64,000 bases of DNA from Candidatus Contendibacter sp. (GCA_029624675.1 JARSSP010000007.1:62001-126000); one strand, 5' to 3'. Numbered from the stretch's first letter, positions 55,595-64,000 are shown. Program-made: numbers and translations. Notes: generated by a model from the sequence alone, not told the origin.

Positions 55595-57093
55595 TGGCCG
55601 TCTCCGCTGCCGAGATAACGGCGCAGGGCGTCAAATTCCGCCTGAAACGCCGTGGCGGGTTCGCAACGGACCGTGCCACCGTCTTGCAGGTACAGCTTGA
55701 CCGGTGGTTCGGCGACCACGGCGAATGGTTTACTGGGTAGCGGCTGCAACCGGCCCCGTCCAACCCCGCTTTCCGCTCCGACCGTCAACTCGCCGGCGGC
55801 CAAGTCGCGCAACGCCAGCAGCAGTAATGCTCGCGCCGGTCCAGCCCAATCCTCGTTACTGGTTTGCAAACGCAGTTCCAGCTTAACTTCTCCGCCGTAT
55901 TGGGCGTCCTCGGTAAACAGCAGGCTTTCCACCGCGCCGCCGGTCCACGGATCGATCCGCACTCGGGTATGGCGTAATGGTTTTCCACCCTCAATACACG
56001 CCTCACGGATCGTAACCCGCGAGGTCCAAGCCTTTTGGTTAGTACGGATTTCGGCTGGCCCGAACATTGCATCCACCAACCTGTCGGCGAGTTGTTTGCC
56101 GGACTGACCGGCCAAGGTCAGCGCGATGCGTCGGCAGCGATGGCGCAGCACGCCACCCAATGAGGTTGCGGGCAACACGCTTTCCAGGGTCGAAGCGCCA
56201 TCCCGCCAACGCAAGCGTTGCAAGTGGCTGCGATCCGGTTGATCCGGGTCGTGGCCTTCCGAGCCTATCAGCAGTGAACCGGCCAGCTTCAAATTCAGGG
56301 TCACACTGAAATCACCGGTCTCCGTCGATTGGGGTAAAGCCACCTTTAGGTATTTCGCCAGGGCGGCGGTATCCCGGTACGCGACCGGCGCGACCTTCGG
56401 CCAGTCCTTCGGCCAGTCCTTCGGCCAATCTTCCGGCAGACCGTGCAGTTGCCGGCCCAGCCAAGCGTACCAACCGGCGGGCGTATCGAGCGGGTAATCC
56501 TCTACTTGCCAGTATCCTTCTGGCCCGGCCATCAACCGGGTTTCGCCGAATCCGCGCCGAGTTCGTGCGCCAAGCACCAACCGACCGTTTTCCAGAGCCG
56601 ACAGAATGCGCAACAGGCCGCGCAGCAGCGATTCGTCCTGTTCCGGTTTTCCAAACAACTCCAGTTGACCGCGCAAACGAAAGCGAACCCCGACCGGAAG
56701 CAGTTCCATGTCGTATTTTTTGTTTTTCTCTGCTACCCCCGAGCAAGCCTCAATTGCCACGCCGTCGCGCAATTCCGTGGGGATCGATTCTGCTTGCTCG
56801 ATCGAAGCATCGGCGAGCAGTAACCGGGCTTGCTTGCCCTCTGGATCACCCCAGTTAGCGCCGAACAGGACTTGGGCCGCATCCTTATCCACTCTGGTCA
56901 GCAGCGCCCGCAACAGTCCGGTCAGTGTCGCGCCCGGCAGATAAGGTCGCCCTTCCCCGTCGCGCAACAGGGGTTGATCCGAAGTCGCATCGGCGTCCGC
57001 GCCGCCAAGATGGCAAGGGGAGGCCAGTTCCAGCAGGCCGGTCCATACCAGGCGGCGGCCTATTTCACGGTATTTCAGAAAATGGGCGGCCAT
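55591..57093 (-). CDS. Double Cas7 fusion (Cas7-2x)
   Basis: A 500-residue protein with two tandem Csm3-like Cas7 domains. Domain 1 has PCHLGGADADATSDQPLLRD and YLPGATLTGLLRALL, with Asp residues in the target-cleavage loop region. Domain 2 has LNLKLAGSLLIGSEGHD and VLPATSLGGVLRHRCR. They are joined by a linker with a repeated WPKD motif. Each Cas7 unit binds crRNA and can cut target RNA at 6-nt intervals (known for type III). ATG 57093 has GGAGGTG upstream and begins 4 bases after the stop of the preceding gene. Confidence 0.88.
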   Translation of the reverse strand: MAAHFLKYREIGRRLVWTGLLELASPCHLGGADADATSDQPLLRDGEGRPYLPGATLTGLLRALLTRVDKDAAQVLFGANWGDPEGKQARLLLADASIEQAESIPTELRDGVAIEACSGVAEKNKKYDMELLPVGVRFRLRGQLELFGKPEQDESLLRGLLRILSALENGRLVLGARTRRGFGETRLMAGPEGYWQVEDYPLDTPAGWYAWLGRQLHGLPEDWPKDWPKDWPKVAPVAYRDTAALAKYLKVALPQSTETGDFSVTLNLKLAGSLLIGSEGHDPDQPDRSHLQRLRWRDGASTLESVLPATSLGGVLRHRCRRIALTLAGQSGKQLADRLVDAMFGPAEIRTNQKAWTSRVTIREACIEGGKPLRHTRVRIDPWTGGAVESLLFTEDAQYGGEVKLELRLQTSNEDWAGPARALLLLALRDLAAGELTVGAESGVGRGRLQPLPSKPFAVVAEPPVKLYLQDGGTVRCEPATAFQAEFDALRRYLGSGDGQ

Positions 57094-57097
57094 GAAT

Positions 57098-59530
57098 TCA
57101 CCTCCGCGCCGTTGCGCCGACGGCTTGTTTTTGCGCGCGCCGTCGCAACTGTTCGCAAAACGCATCCAGATATGTTTGCAACAATCGCCAGCGGTCGTCG
57201 TCGCCCAACAGGTCGAGCTTCAGATTGAGCCGCTTGCAGACATCGGCCACTTCGGGGCAGCCAATCCACTCCGGTGGATTACGGTCTTCGCCCGACATCC
57301 AGGCGATCAGCCAGTCGAGCAAGGTTTTCCCGCCCCGACGGGCGCGTGTGAACGCCTGACCCGCCTTCTTCAAGCCTTTATCCTGGGGGCGGTCCTTATC
57401 CTGTGGCCGATAGCTGGCTCGCAACAGGAAATTTTTCACCTCGTCAGCAGTGGCGGCCGTGCGGATGCGTGCCCGCAACCGGCCGATCAAGGCCGCCGAT
57501 GTTGGCGGCCGGATGACTTGGTTGGCATCCTCCACAGCGCGGTGGATGAGCGTCCGCCGCACGGCGTTGTGCAGCAGATTGCGTTGCAGGAAAACCAGTT
57601 CCGGGGAGGGCGGAGAAGAGGGTGCTTTGGACTCCGAATCCACCAGAAATTCCTCACTGATCTGGATTTCAAGGGCGCCATGCCACTGCACCGTGACCCG
57701 ACCGAAGCCTTCGGTTCGCCGTGTCCCGATGCCTCGCCAAAGCAACTCGACCAGCCGCGCCGGGTCCGGTCGGGCGTTTTCGTAAACCAGCACGCTGCCG
57801 GCGATCACCGCCGGATGCGACGGGCGCGGCATCCGCCAGTGCGACACGTAGCCGGTTACCGAGCGGCCGCCGAGAAAACGGGCTATCGGCTTTTGGTCGG
57901 TTCCCAGCGCCTCGCGCAGATCTTGTTCCAGCGCCAGGGGATCGGGCAGACCGTGATCGTTGACGCCGAGATAATCGGACAGCAGAGTGACGACCAGTCG
58001 GCCTTGCTCCTGTTCCTCATCCGTAAATTCCTGCCGTTTGAGGGCTTCCCGCCAATCTTCGGCGGCAGCTTCATTGAGTATTTCCACTTGCGCCCAACCG
58101 CCGTAGGTAGCAGTGCGCGAGCGGCCGAGCGGCAAGGGTCCGGCTGTCAGCAGGGCGCGGATGACGGCCACATCCTCCGCTGTTTCGCAGAGGATGTGGC
58201 CGATGAACTGTTCGCCGGCATCCAGCGCGACGTAGGAGAACATCACGCCACCGGCGGAGCGACCGGCTTCCCGGTCATCGCGGGTGTGATGCAGGCGGGT
58301 GGTCAGGGAAGGCTTTCGGCCCGATAGCTGGTATTCCGCTGTTTTTTTCTCTTCACAATCTTCGTCTTCCCCGTCTTCCTCAAGGGTTGCGGCCTTGATT
58401 TCCCGCAATTGCACGAACGGGGATTCAAGGGGTTTCCATTGGGTATTGGGTTCTTTTTTAACGAGATTCTCGAAACATGGGTTTACCTGATCGAAAGCAG
58501 GGTTCGATTCGCCTTTGCGGTTTACCATGCTCGACGGACACGGCAACAATCGCTTTCCGTCATAACTTTCGGCGTAGGCGTTCAACCACCGTACCGAGCT
58601 ATCCAGGAAATAACGACGGAACTCAGGGTCGCCAACCGGATCGCCGCAAGCGGGACGCTGGGCCAGCCAGCGCCAGGCCAGGGCGCCAAGCACGGTGCTG
58701 CCGCTGATGTAAGGCCGGGTCTCGACGGTGCTGGTCTCGCCACCCGTCATGGCGAGCACGGCCGGAGCAGCGAGCGTCAACCGGTAACTGATTACGCGCC
58801 GGTTGGTGGTTGAAGGGATCGACGGTTCCGGTTGATGGGCGGGTGGCTCGGCGGCGGGTGACTCGGTCGGCGGTTGCCTTAGAGCGATCAGCCAGGATGC
58901 GGTCACATCCCGTTCCTGTTCGTCGAGCACCCGCAATCGCACCTCGCCCCAGCCGTGATTGCGATGTAAGCCGGCCCGGCGCACGGCCACCGCGCAAGCG
59001 GCAAGCAGAGCCCGCTCGGCGCTATCGAGCGGTTCGCGGGCATCGGCCGGCGCGCGCAGCTGCAAGCCGGCCCGCAACAGCCGGGCGCTGCGCAGGCTGT
59101 GCGGTTCCGGCGCGCCGCTCTCGCCGTTGATCTTGGTTTGGTGACGAATAGTGGTCAGGGCGGCCAGCACTTCGGACTGGGTCCAGTATTGCCGTTTGTA
59201 TGGCTGGTGCCGATTGCATTGGACTACTGCTTGCAAATCGTCTGGCAAGCGACCATCGCCGAAGGTGAGACTGCCACGTTCGGTTTGATGGGGGGTACCG
59301 AATAGGCACATTGCTACCTTGTGCCAGGGACCGACACCACTTGGTTCCAAAGCGCGCAGAATCTGCGCCAATTCTTCCAGCAGCAAACCCTTGACAGTCC
59401 GCCCGCGCACGATGGGCAATCGGGTTTGCGGATCGGTTTCCAGTTCGGTATCGACCGTACCGACTCGACCGCCACCGCTGCCGGCAAAGCAGGTGTCGGA
59501 GAGCAATTCCATTTCCAGATACAGTTTCAT
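57098..59530 (-). CDS. Cas7-Cas5-Cas11 fusion protein
   Basis: An 810-residue protein. Residues about 1-225 form a Cas7/RAMP domain (LLSDTCFAGSGGG, LPIVRGRTVKGLLLEEL). Residues about 245-640 are a Csx10-like Cas5 domain (YRLTLAAPAVLAMTGGE, YISGSTVLGALAWRWL, Gly-rich loop WRGIGTRRTEGFGRVTV). The final ~150 residues are all-helical (NAVRRTLIHRAVEDANQ..., LLDWLIAWMSGE), in the position of the Cas11 small subunit. This three-part fusion is diagnostic for III-Dv. Overlaps cas10 by 4 bases. Confidence 0.88.
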   Translation of the reverse strand: MKLYLEMELLSDTCFAGSGGGRVGTVDTELETDPQTRLPIVRGRTVKGLLLEELAQILRALEPSGVGPWHKVAMCLFGTPHQTERGSLTFGDGRLPDDLQAVVQCNRHQPYKRQYWTQSEVLAALTTIRHQTKINGESGAPEPHSLRSARLLRAGLQLRAPADAREPLDSAERALLAACAVAVRRAGLHRNHGWGEVRLRVLDEQERDVTASWLIALRQPPTESPAAEPPAHQPEPSIPSTTNRRVISYRLTLAAPAVLAMTGGETSTVETRPYISGSTVLGALAWRWLAQRPACGDPVGDPEFRRYFLDSSVRWLNAYAESYDGKRLLPCPSSMVNRKGESNPAFDQVNPCFENLVKKEPNTQWKPLESPFVQLREIKAATLEEDGEDEDCEEKKTAEYQLSGRKPSLTTRLHHTRDDREAGRSAGGVMFSYVALDAGEQFIGHILCETAEDVAVIRALLTAGPLPLGRSRTATYGGWAQVEILNEAAAEDWREALKRQEFTDEEQEQGRLVVTLLSDYLGVNDHGLPDPLALEQDLREALGTDQKPIARFLGGRSVTGYVSHWRMPRPSHPAVIAGSVLVYENARPDPARLVELLWRGIGTRRTEGFGRVTVQWHGALEIQISEEFLVDSESKAPSSPPSPELVFLQRNLLHNAVRRTLIHRAVEDANQVIRPPTSAALIGRLRARIRTAATADEVKNFLLRASYRPQDKDRPQDKGLKKAGQAFTRARRGGKTLLDWLIAWMSGEDRNPPEWIGCPEVADVCKRLNLKLDLLGDDDRWRLLQTYLDAFCEQLRRRAQKQAVGATARR

Positions 59531-61119
59531 GGCGATTCTCCCGCCGCCGATTCTGCTTTGTCGTTTGTGGAATAGCAGCGTAAAGGCAACATCCGGTCCA
59601 TCAGTTCAATGGCGTCCAAATAAGGGGTTTCGTTATGGGGGAAACCATCCGATATCGGCAGGTTTTTTGGTTCTGGCAGCCATAATCCACCCACCTTGCT
59701 GTCCCGTTCCTCGGCGCGTGACAGACCGAAGCGATCACGCCAGCGATCCAGATGGACTCTGGTGACGCTGGCGCCCTGATGGAGAACACCGGCCAGTTCC
59801 TTGAAGCGGGTATGCGTTTCTTCCTGCTCTTGCAGGGCATGAACCAGCTTATTACGGAACCAACCCCAATATCGGTAGGGCACCGTCGCCGGCGGATTGC
59901 CGATCACGTAATACGGCCGGGCGTGCAACTGCTCTTTCTGGTCGCTGGCGGCGCGGTACAGGTCGCTGTCTCGTCGCCGTTTTAATGTAGCCAAGCCGGC
60001 GCCAGCGATGAATTCCCAGTCCATCGCTGAAATCTCGGCTGATTCGCCGTGTTTCTTATGCCGATCACGCAAATATTGTTTGGTTTCCTTGCATAAGTTC
60101 TCGGCTAACTGGTAGGCGCGATAAAACGGGTAATGCACGCGGACCAGGGCAACGCCGGCGCAGGCATGGGCTGGTTTGCTCAATAAATCGCCAGTATGTC
60201 GATGCCACGCACGGAGCAGTTCGTCTGCCAAATCCAAAGCGATACGAGCATCGCAGACCAGGGTGATGTCGTCGCCGCCGTAGACTATCGGGCGGACTGG
60301 GAAACAGGTTTTTTTCTTCTTGTCGAGACTCAGTTCAAATCCACCCTTATTAACGTCTGTAATCCCGGCAAGATTAGTTGCTACCCAAGCCAAAGCAGTT
60401 TCTAAAGTACGCTTTCCCGCTTTATTCACCTGATTGGATAACTCACACAGCTTTGGCAGCGAGCAGGCTCCTTCAAAACGCTCGCCCATGCTATTACCAT
60501 CGAAATGAATGACCCCCAACATGCTTTGCTCGCCGCGCGAACGGCCTAGCTGATCGAACTGATTCGTCCAGACCAGATCATGGGGTAAGGGATATATTTC
60601 TTGCAAATCTTCAGCCGCTTTCTTGCCGTAATCCAGGCGAGCCTTGGCGGCGGGTCCAACCCATTTTTCATCCCTCTCATCCCATTTTATTGCTGGTTCG
60701 CCAGTAGATACGCAAGCGGCTGTGAAACCAACGCCATCAAACGCGGCTGGCGGCCAGCGCCCCGCTTTGTTGGCGCGCAACTGTCGATGCAGTGCTTTCC
60801 GCTGCTCCTTGAAATCGGCATCGCTGCCATTCCATTCTTGGTGGGCACAGGCCACGTATAAGCCAGGCGCGGTTTGATGCAAGCGGCGGCTGAGTTCGGT
60901 AGCGACTTGTTTGGCCTGATCGAGACCATTTGTCATTACCATCGCGTTGCCGCCACCAGACCATTGCCATTCAGTGCCAATTTTGCCGGCAATGCCTTTC
61001 AACCATTCATCCAGCGCCTGTTTGACGAGGTAAGAGCCACCCAGATTTTCTTGAAGGATGTTGGACCCAAAGATGTAAGGCTGAATGCCGGTGAGGTCGT
61101 AGAGAGAAAGGTAGCTCAT
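59527..61119 (-). CDS. cas10: Cas10, HD-less, with intact GGDD
   Basis: A 530-residue Cas10. The N-terminus begins directly with LSLYDLTGIQPYIFGSN, so the HD nuclease domain is absent. The first palm has SGGGNAMVM (54-62). The second palm has FDGNSMGERF and VYGGDDITLVCD with GGDD at 281-284, the cyclase site that makes cyclic oligoadenylates on target RNA binding. Therefore no ssDNA cleavage by HD is expected, but signalling is. ATG 61119 overlaps the CARF gene stop (ATGA). Confidence 0.93.
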   Translation of the reverse strand: MSYLSLYDLTGIQPYIFGSNILQENLGGSYLVKQALDEWLKGIAGKIGTEWQWSGGGNAMVMTNGLDQAKQVATELSRRLHQTAPGLYVACAHQEWNGSDADFKEQRKALHRQLRANKAGRWPPAAFDGVGFTAACVSTGEPAIKWDERDEKWVGPAAKARLDYGKKAAEDLQEIYPLPHDLVWTNQFDQLGRSRGEQSMLGVIHFDGNSMGERFEGACSLPKLCELSNQVNKAGKRTLETALAWVATNLAGITDVNKGGFELSLDKKKKTCFPVRPIVYGGDDITLVCDARIALDLADELLRAWHRHTGDLLSKPAHACAGVALVRVHYPFYRAYQLAENLCKETKQYLRDRHKKHGESAEISAMDWEFIAGAGLATLKRRRDSDLYRAASDQKEQLHARPYYVIGNPPATVPYRYWGWFRNKLVHALQEQEETHTRFKELAGVLHQGASVTRVHLDRWRDRFGLSRAEERDSKVGGLWLPEPKNLPISDGFPHNETPYLDAIELMDRMLPLRCYSTNDKAESAAGESP

Positions 61120-62222
61120 GCTTGCAGTACCCATTCCTGGATACCTTCTAGCAATGTGACTAGCCGGACTTGTTGGCCAACTTGGCAATGCTCTCTTTCA
61201 CCCTTGATATGAGCTTGGCCAAACAAGCGCAGGGTATCGTAACCCGGCCAGTGCTCCGCCTGAACCGTCCGTAATACTGTCTGAGGATTCTCATGCAGGC
61301 AAACTACCGCAGCGCGAGCGTGCTCACCACCGATACGGGCGGCGCGGTTGACCACCTCGAAGAATTTTTCCTTGACATCCCGGTCTCGGCTTTTGGCGGC
61401 ACAGGAGAAAACGAATACACGATAACCACGTGTGGCAACCACATCCATTTCAAAATCTGGATTTTTGTCAACCTTGACATGCTGCTCAATATTATCGAAA
61501 AGTGGCGTATCATCAATTTCTATTTGTTTGAGTTGATGAGCAAGCCATATTTCTAACCAGTCGCCTTGGAGAAATTTGCTGTTGCAAAAATCAGGGATAT
61601 TTTCCAACCCTACATTGATTTCCCCGTACACATCAGCAAAATTTTTCACCTTGTTCGCTTTATCAACCATTTCTTTGTATTTAGCCCAACTGATCCGACA
61701 ACCGGCTTGATAAATTTTCTCAGCAAGTTCGATATATTCCAACTCACAATGATGATTACCCCGCTCATGAGGTATTTTTCCAAGATGCAGCAAACATTGT
61801 TCATCAAGACTAAGGCTTGGTAAATCCTTTTCTTCTATAATCATTCCGTCATCAAAGTACAATCTGCCATCCGATCCTAGATAGCTGGCATTTTCCGGTA
61901 TTCCACCCTTCTCTTTCCAAAATGAATGGACATGAACTGCCATCAATTTGGTGCCACCGGTATAATTCAAACTGGTACTTGACCAGTCTTCTTTAATTTC
62001 TTCTAATGTTGCACGGATAGATTTTGCTTTTTGATGGTCCTTGATTTCCAATCGCGAAATTTCGCAGTTAGGTAATTTTCTATTGAGATGGTTACTGATG
62101 CGATTTGTAACCTCCTGGACATCATCCGTGTAGAGCAACCACAGACGGTCTGGTTCGAGTGCACGAATTGAAACGACGACAGGCAAAGGATTGGAACCAA
62201 CTGTAGCAATCAAAGTAGTCAT
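61116..62222 (-). CDS. CARF-domain protein with PD-(D/E)XK-type C-terminus (Can2/Card1-like)
   Basis: A 368-residue protein. Residues 1-140 form a CARF Rossmann domain (IATVGSNPLPVVVSI, LNYTGGTKLMAVHVH at about 85-98), the sensor of cyclic oligoadenylate. A winged-helix-like linker follows, then a DUF1887-type nuclease fold: GDWLEIWL (220-227), DFEMDVVATRGYRVFVFSCAAK (256-277). D260 is present, but the E-x-K pair usual after it reads S273-C-A, with K277 two residues later, so catalysis may be altered or lost. Coupled to cas10; probably the ancillary effector. Confidence 0.85.
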   Translation of the reverse strand: MTTLIATVGSNPLPVVVSIRALEPDRLWLLYTDDVQEVTNRISNHLNRKLPNCEISRLEIKDHQKAKSIRATLEEIKEDWSSTSLNYTGGTKLMAVHVHSFWKEKGGIPENASYLGSDGRLYFDDGMIIEEKDLPSLSLDEQCLLHLGKIPHERGNHHCELEYIELAEKIYQAGCRISWAKYKEMVDKANKVKNFADVYGEINVGLENIPDFCNSKFLQGDWLEIWLAHQLKQIEIDDTPLFDNIEQHVKVDKNPDFEMDVVATRGYRVFVFSCAAKSRDRDVKEKFFEVVNRAARIGGEHARAAVVCLHENPQTVLRTVQAEHWPGYDTLRLFGQAHIKGEREHCQVGQQVRLVTLLEGIQEWVLQA

Positions 62223-62288
62223 GATAATTTCTCCACGAATATCTCAACTTGGTCGAAAACAGACCAATTTCCAGAAGCTCTGGCTCTC

Positions 62289-63239
62289 TCATTCAATCCA
62301 ATATCGCCCCAGCCCCATCACCGCGCCCTTGCCGGCGTGGGTCCACTGACCGAGCCACAGATACGGCCAGAACGGTTCCAGCCCAGCGCCGTCGAGCTCG
62401 ATTTCGCCGACCAGCCCGCCCATTTGAATCAGCGCATCCTGGCGCGAGGAATGGCGCGTCCAGTCGTGCCAGCGCAGGCGGGCGCCAGCCAGTTCGACGG
62501 CGCGTGCGGCCTGGGTCAACCCGGCGAAGTCGGTGTCCAGCGGGTCGTCGGTGTGAAAGGCGGTCAGCAGCGAAATCCGCCGCAGCAGGCTGGAAAACAG
62601 CAGGTGAAAACGGAACCGGTCCTGGGACACCAACCGTTCCTCATGAGTCAGGCGCAGCGGGGTCAGCAGGCGTAGGGTCAGCCGTTTCGGCATCGGTGGG
62701 ACAGCGGGCATCACCGCCGGCAAAGGAGAGAAATCCGCGCCGGGGACGTAAATGGTCTGCCACTCGCCGCCATCAGCCTGAGCGACGCGCAGCAGTTCCA
62801 GCGTGCCACGATGCCGGCCCAGACCCGCCTGCCCGGCTTGGCTCAAGGCGTGGACCACATAGGGCAACTGGCGGTTGCCGTGGCCAAACAGGGTCACGCT
62901 CAGATTCAGGATCGTACCCGTCGCAATGCCGCGGCTCTGGTCGTCGGGAACCAGCACGTAGGGATGGGGCGCGGCGGTGTAGCGAGTGAGCTTGCCCACG
63001 CCGGGATCGGGCGGGGTCTCGAATACATAGGGATAAATGCAGGAGCGGTACAGCAGGCAAGCTGGGCAGGCTGGTTCGCGGGTGACGCAAACCAGCCGCT
63101 TGAGGGCACGGCCGAAGGCGCCGCGCCAGGCGGAACCGGTGTAGGCGGGTAGTCGCAAATCGGCGGCGGCGCGAAAGGTCAGGCGATAGCGGGCCAGCGG
63201 TAGGGTGGGGACGGCGAGAATTGGATTTTGATCGATCAC
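62289..63239 (-). CDS. cas6: Cas6-type pre-crRNA endoribonuclease
   Basis: A 316-residue RAMP of the PF10040 Cas6 family: ADLRLPAYTGSAWRGAFGRALKRL near the start, four cysteines in the CVTREPACPACLLYRSCIYPY segment, ferredoxin-like halves, and the C-terminal Gly-rich loop HAGKGAVMGLGRYWIE. It cleaves the repeat transcript 8 bases before the spacer. First gene of the operon; GTG start, about 26 bases after the predicted transcription start. A 66-base gap separates it from the CARF gene. Confidence 0.88.
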   Translation of the reverse strand: MIDQNPILAVPTLPLARYRLTFRAAADLRLPAYTGSAWRGAFGRALKRLVCVTREPACPACLLYRSCIYPYVFETPPDPGVGKLTRYTAAPHPYVLVPDDQSRGIATGTILNLSVTLFGHGNRQLPYVVHALSQAGQAGLGRHRGTLELLRVAQADGGEWQTIYVPGADFSPLPAVMPAVPPMPKRLTLRLLTPLRLTHEERLVSQDRFRFHLLFSSLLRRISLLTAFHTDDPLDTDFAGLTQAARAVELAGARLRWHDWTRHSSRQDALIQMGGLVGEIELDGAGLEPFWPYLWLGQWTHAGKGAVMGLGRYWIE

Positions 63240-63267
63240 GGCTTACGTTACGATATTGGATTTATTG

Positions 63268-63311
63268 TGACAGTGTAGTTTATGCTAAGGCACTGTCAAG
63301 CCGTGTGACAG
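63268..63311 (-). promoter_or_regulatory. Promoter and dyad operator upstream of cas6
   Basis: On the minus strand TTGACA (63294-63299), a 16-bp spacer and TACACT (63272-63277). An inverted pair TGACAGTG (63268-63275) / CACTGTCA (63291-63298) brackets the spacer and covers the -10 and -35, and a third half-site TGACAG lies at 63306-63311. The arrangement suggests a dimeric repressor site controlling the whole CRISPR operon; no regulator gene is adjacent. Confidence 0.65.
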
Positions 63312-63453
63312 GCGTTGCCTTTCGGTTCCTAGGATTTCAGGGCGGGCTTGCCTCGCCCCCACTGTCCGGCTTGTATCCATGCGGTGGCCCTCGCCGGCTT
63401 TGATAGCCCCACCTAGGGTCTTCGGCAGCGAGGGAGGCTGTCAGACCGGGGCG

Positions 63454-63826
63454 ATGCGGATCGCGGCCAACGCGGCTGGCTTGGATGTGTCCGGCGCCGT
63501 GTTGGCCGGGCCGGGAATCGCCATCGATCCGAATCGGACGATGTCGAGACCGACCGGGATCATGTTGGGCGTTCAATACGACCGGGTGGCGGAACATGGC
63601 GGATCCTGCCTATGGAGCGCGGGGTCTGACGATGCTCCTCCGCGGAGACCAGGCCGAGCCCAAGCAAGCCGTTGCCCTCCTGGCGACACAGCTTGGATTC
63701 GAACCCGTCGCTGTTGGCCCCCTTCAGTCGGCCTGATACCTTGAGGCGCTGGCGATGTTGTGGATCGACACGGCGGTTTGCCGGGGCTTCGGAACGAACT
63801 TTGGATTCCAACTGGTGAAGCGGTGA
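63454..63826 (+). pseudogene. Decayed NADPH-dependent F420-reductase-type gene
   Basis: Fragments AFNTTGWRNMADPAYG, LLRGDQAEPKQAVALLATQLGFEPVAVGPLQSA and, after an in-frame TGA (63734-63736), YLEALAMLWIDTAVCRGFGTNFGFQLVKR match the C-terminal half of F420/NADP oxidoreductase-like Rossmann proteins. The TGA replaces an expected Arg codon (CGA). Upstream the homology appears to change frame near 63550 and the N-terminal dinucleotide motif is not found. Confidence 0.6.
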
Positions 63827-63845
63827 AGCGGTTGATGCAGGTTCC

Positions 63846-64000
63846 CTACATTCCCCACACAGTGATCGTCCGCCCTTTTACCATTTCCCGACGGGTGAAG
63901 AGCTTGTCTTCCCACGGCTTGCCCGGAGTGCGGTCGAAAATCACCAGATGGCCTTCCCCGGCGCCGCAACGGTCGAGATAGGCCCAAGTCTGTTCCAGAC
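63846..64000 (-). CDS. C-terminus of an AAA-ATPase/PD-(D/E)XK-type protein (partial)
   Basis: The minus-strand frame entering from the right edge reads LEQTWAYLDRCGAGEGHLVIF, then DRTPGKPWEDKLF and ends ITVWGM before TAG at 63846-63848. This ending is characteristic of the PD-(D/E)XK C-terminal domain of a family of predicted AAA ATPases (DUF1703-like). The rest of the gene lies outside the window. Confidence 0.6.
   Translation of the reverse strand, partial: LEQTWAYLDRCGAGEGHLVIFDRTPGKPWEDKLFTRREMVKGRTITVWGM

Noticed and set aside
52837..61119. Type III-E (single-protein gRAMP/Cas7-11) effector
   Set aside because: The Cas7, Cas5, Cas11 and Cas10 functions are spread over several genes, and cas10 with GGDD is present, which III-E lacks.
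27206..64000. A second tRNA-Glu 3' end as right attachment site
   Set aside because: No copy of the GGTTCGAATCCCC...GGGGACGCCA segment was found elsewhere in the window.

Overview
The window is high-GC DNA from a gammaproteobacterium. A PHA-granule-associated protein, an FFLEELY-type protein, a DUF2760/Hsp70 cluster and dense ATGA gene overlaps point toward a Competibacter-like, polyhydroxyalkanoate-storing lineage; that placement is inference from gene content only.

Left part (1-27205), mostly chromosomal backbone: an Hsp70 gene running off the left edge, a RecQ-PRTase/DprA-like pair of the RqlHI (PsyrTA) type lodged between two Hsp70 genes, DUF2760, a CheY/PilH-like response regulator, an ECF sigma/anti-sigma/DnaJ-related operon, a VWA lipoprotein, a Ser/Thr kinase, a DUF350 membrane protein, a small internally deleted ISAs1 element, an NfeD-slipin pair, a secreted lipase, a PHA protein, FadD, a large secreted gingipain-like peptidase, alanine dehydrogenase and two tRNA genes (Ala-GGC, Glu-TTC).

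Middle (27206-44300), an accessory island starting directly after tRNA-Glu: phage/plasmid-type genes (DUF5681, DUF932), a vapBC pair with a broken toxin, a PLD-SNF2 helicase plus Eco57I-like methylase operon, a DUF433 antitoxin remnant with a PIN-like toxin, a decayed IS630 element inside a truncated gene, a truncated molybdenum-carrier gene, an SGNH hydrolase and several unknowns. Decay is common here.

Right part (44340-63311), a 19-kb co-oriented minus-strand CRISPR-Cas locus. In transcription order: a promoter with a TGACAG(TG) dyad, cas6, a CARF/nuclease-fold protein, cas10 (GGDD, no HD), a Cas7-Cas5-Cas11 fusion, a double Cas7, csx19 and a Cas7 with insertion. This is the fused-subunit set of the type III-D variant (III-Dv) known from Synechocystis. 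It continues without interruption (GTGA overlap) into an AAA ATPase and a PIN nuclease, then a 4-TM coiled-coil protein, a helical protein, two Cas2 proteins, Cas1, a stand-alone reverse transcriptase, a leader and an array of 33 repeats and 32 spacers. Together the genes suggest RNA-capable spacer acquisition, Cas6 processing, RNA-guided RNA targeting and cyclic-oligoadenylate signalling. The ATPase-PIN and membrane/helical pairs are the best candidates for undescribed accessory components. The right edge holds a decayed F420-type oxidoreductase gene and the C-terminus of a PD-(D/E)XK/AAA-type protein.
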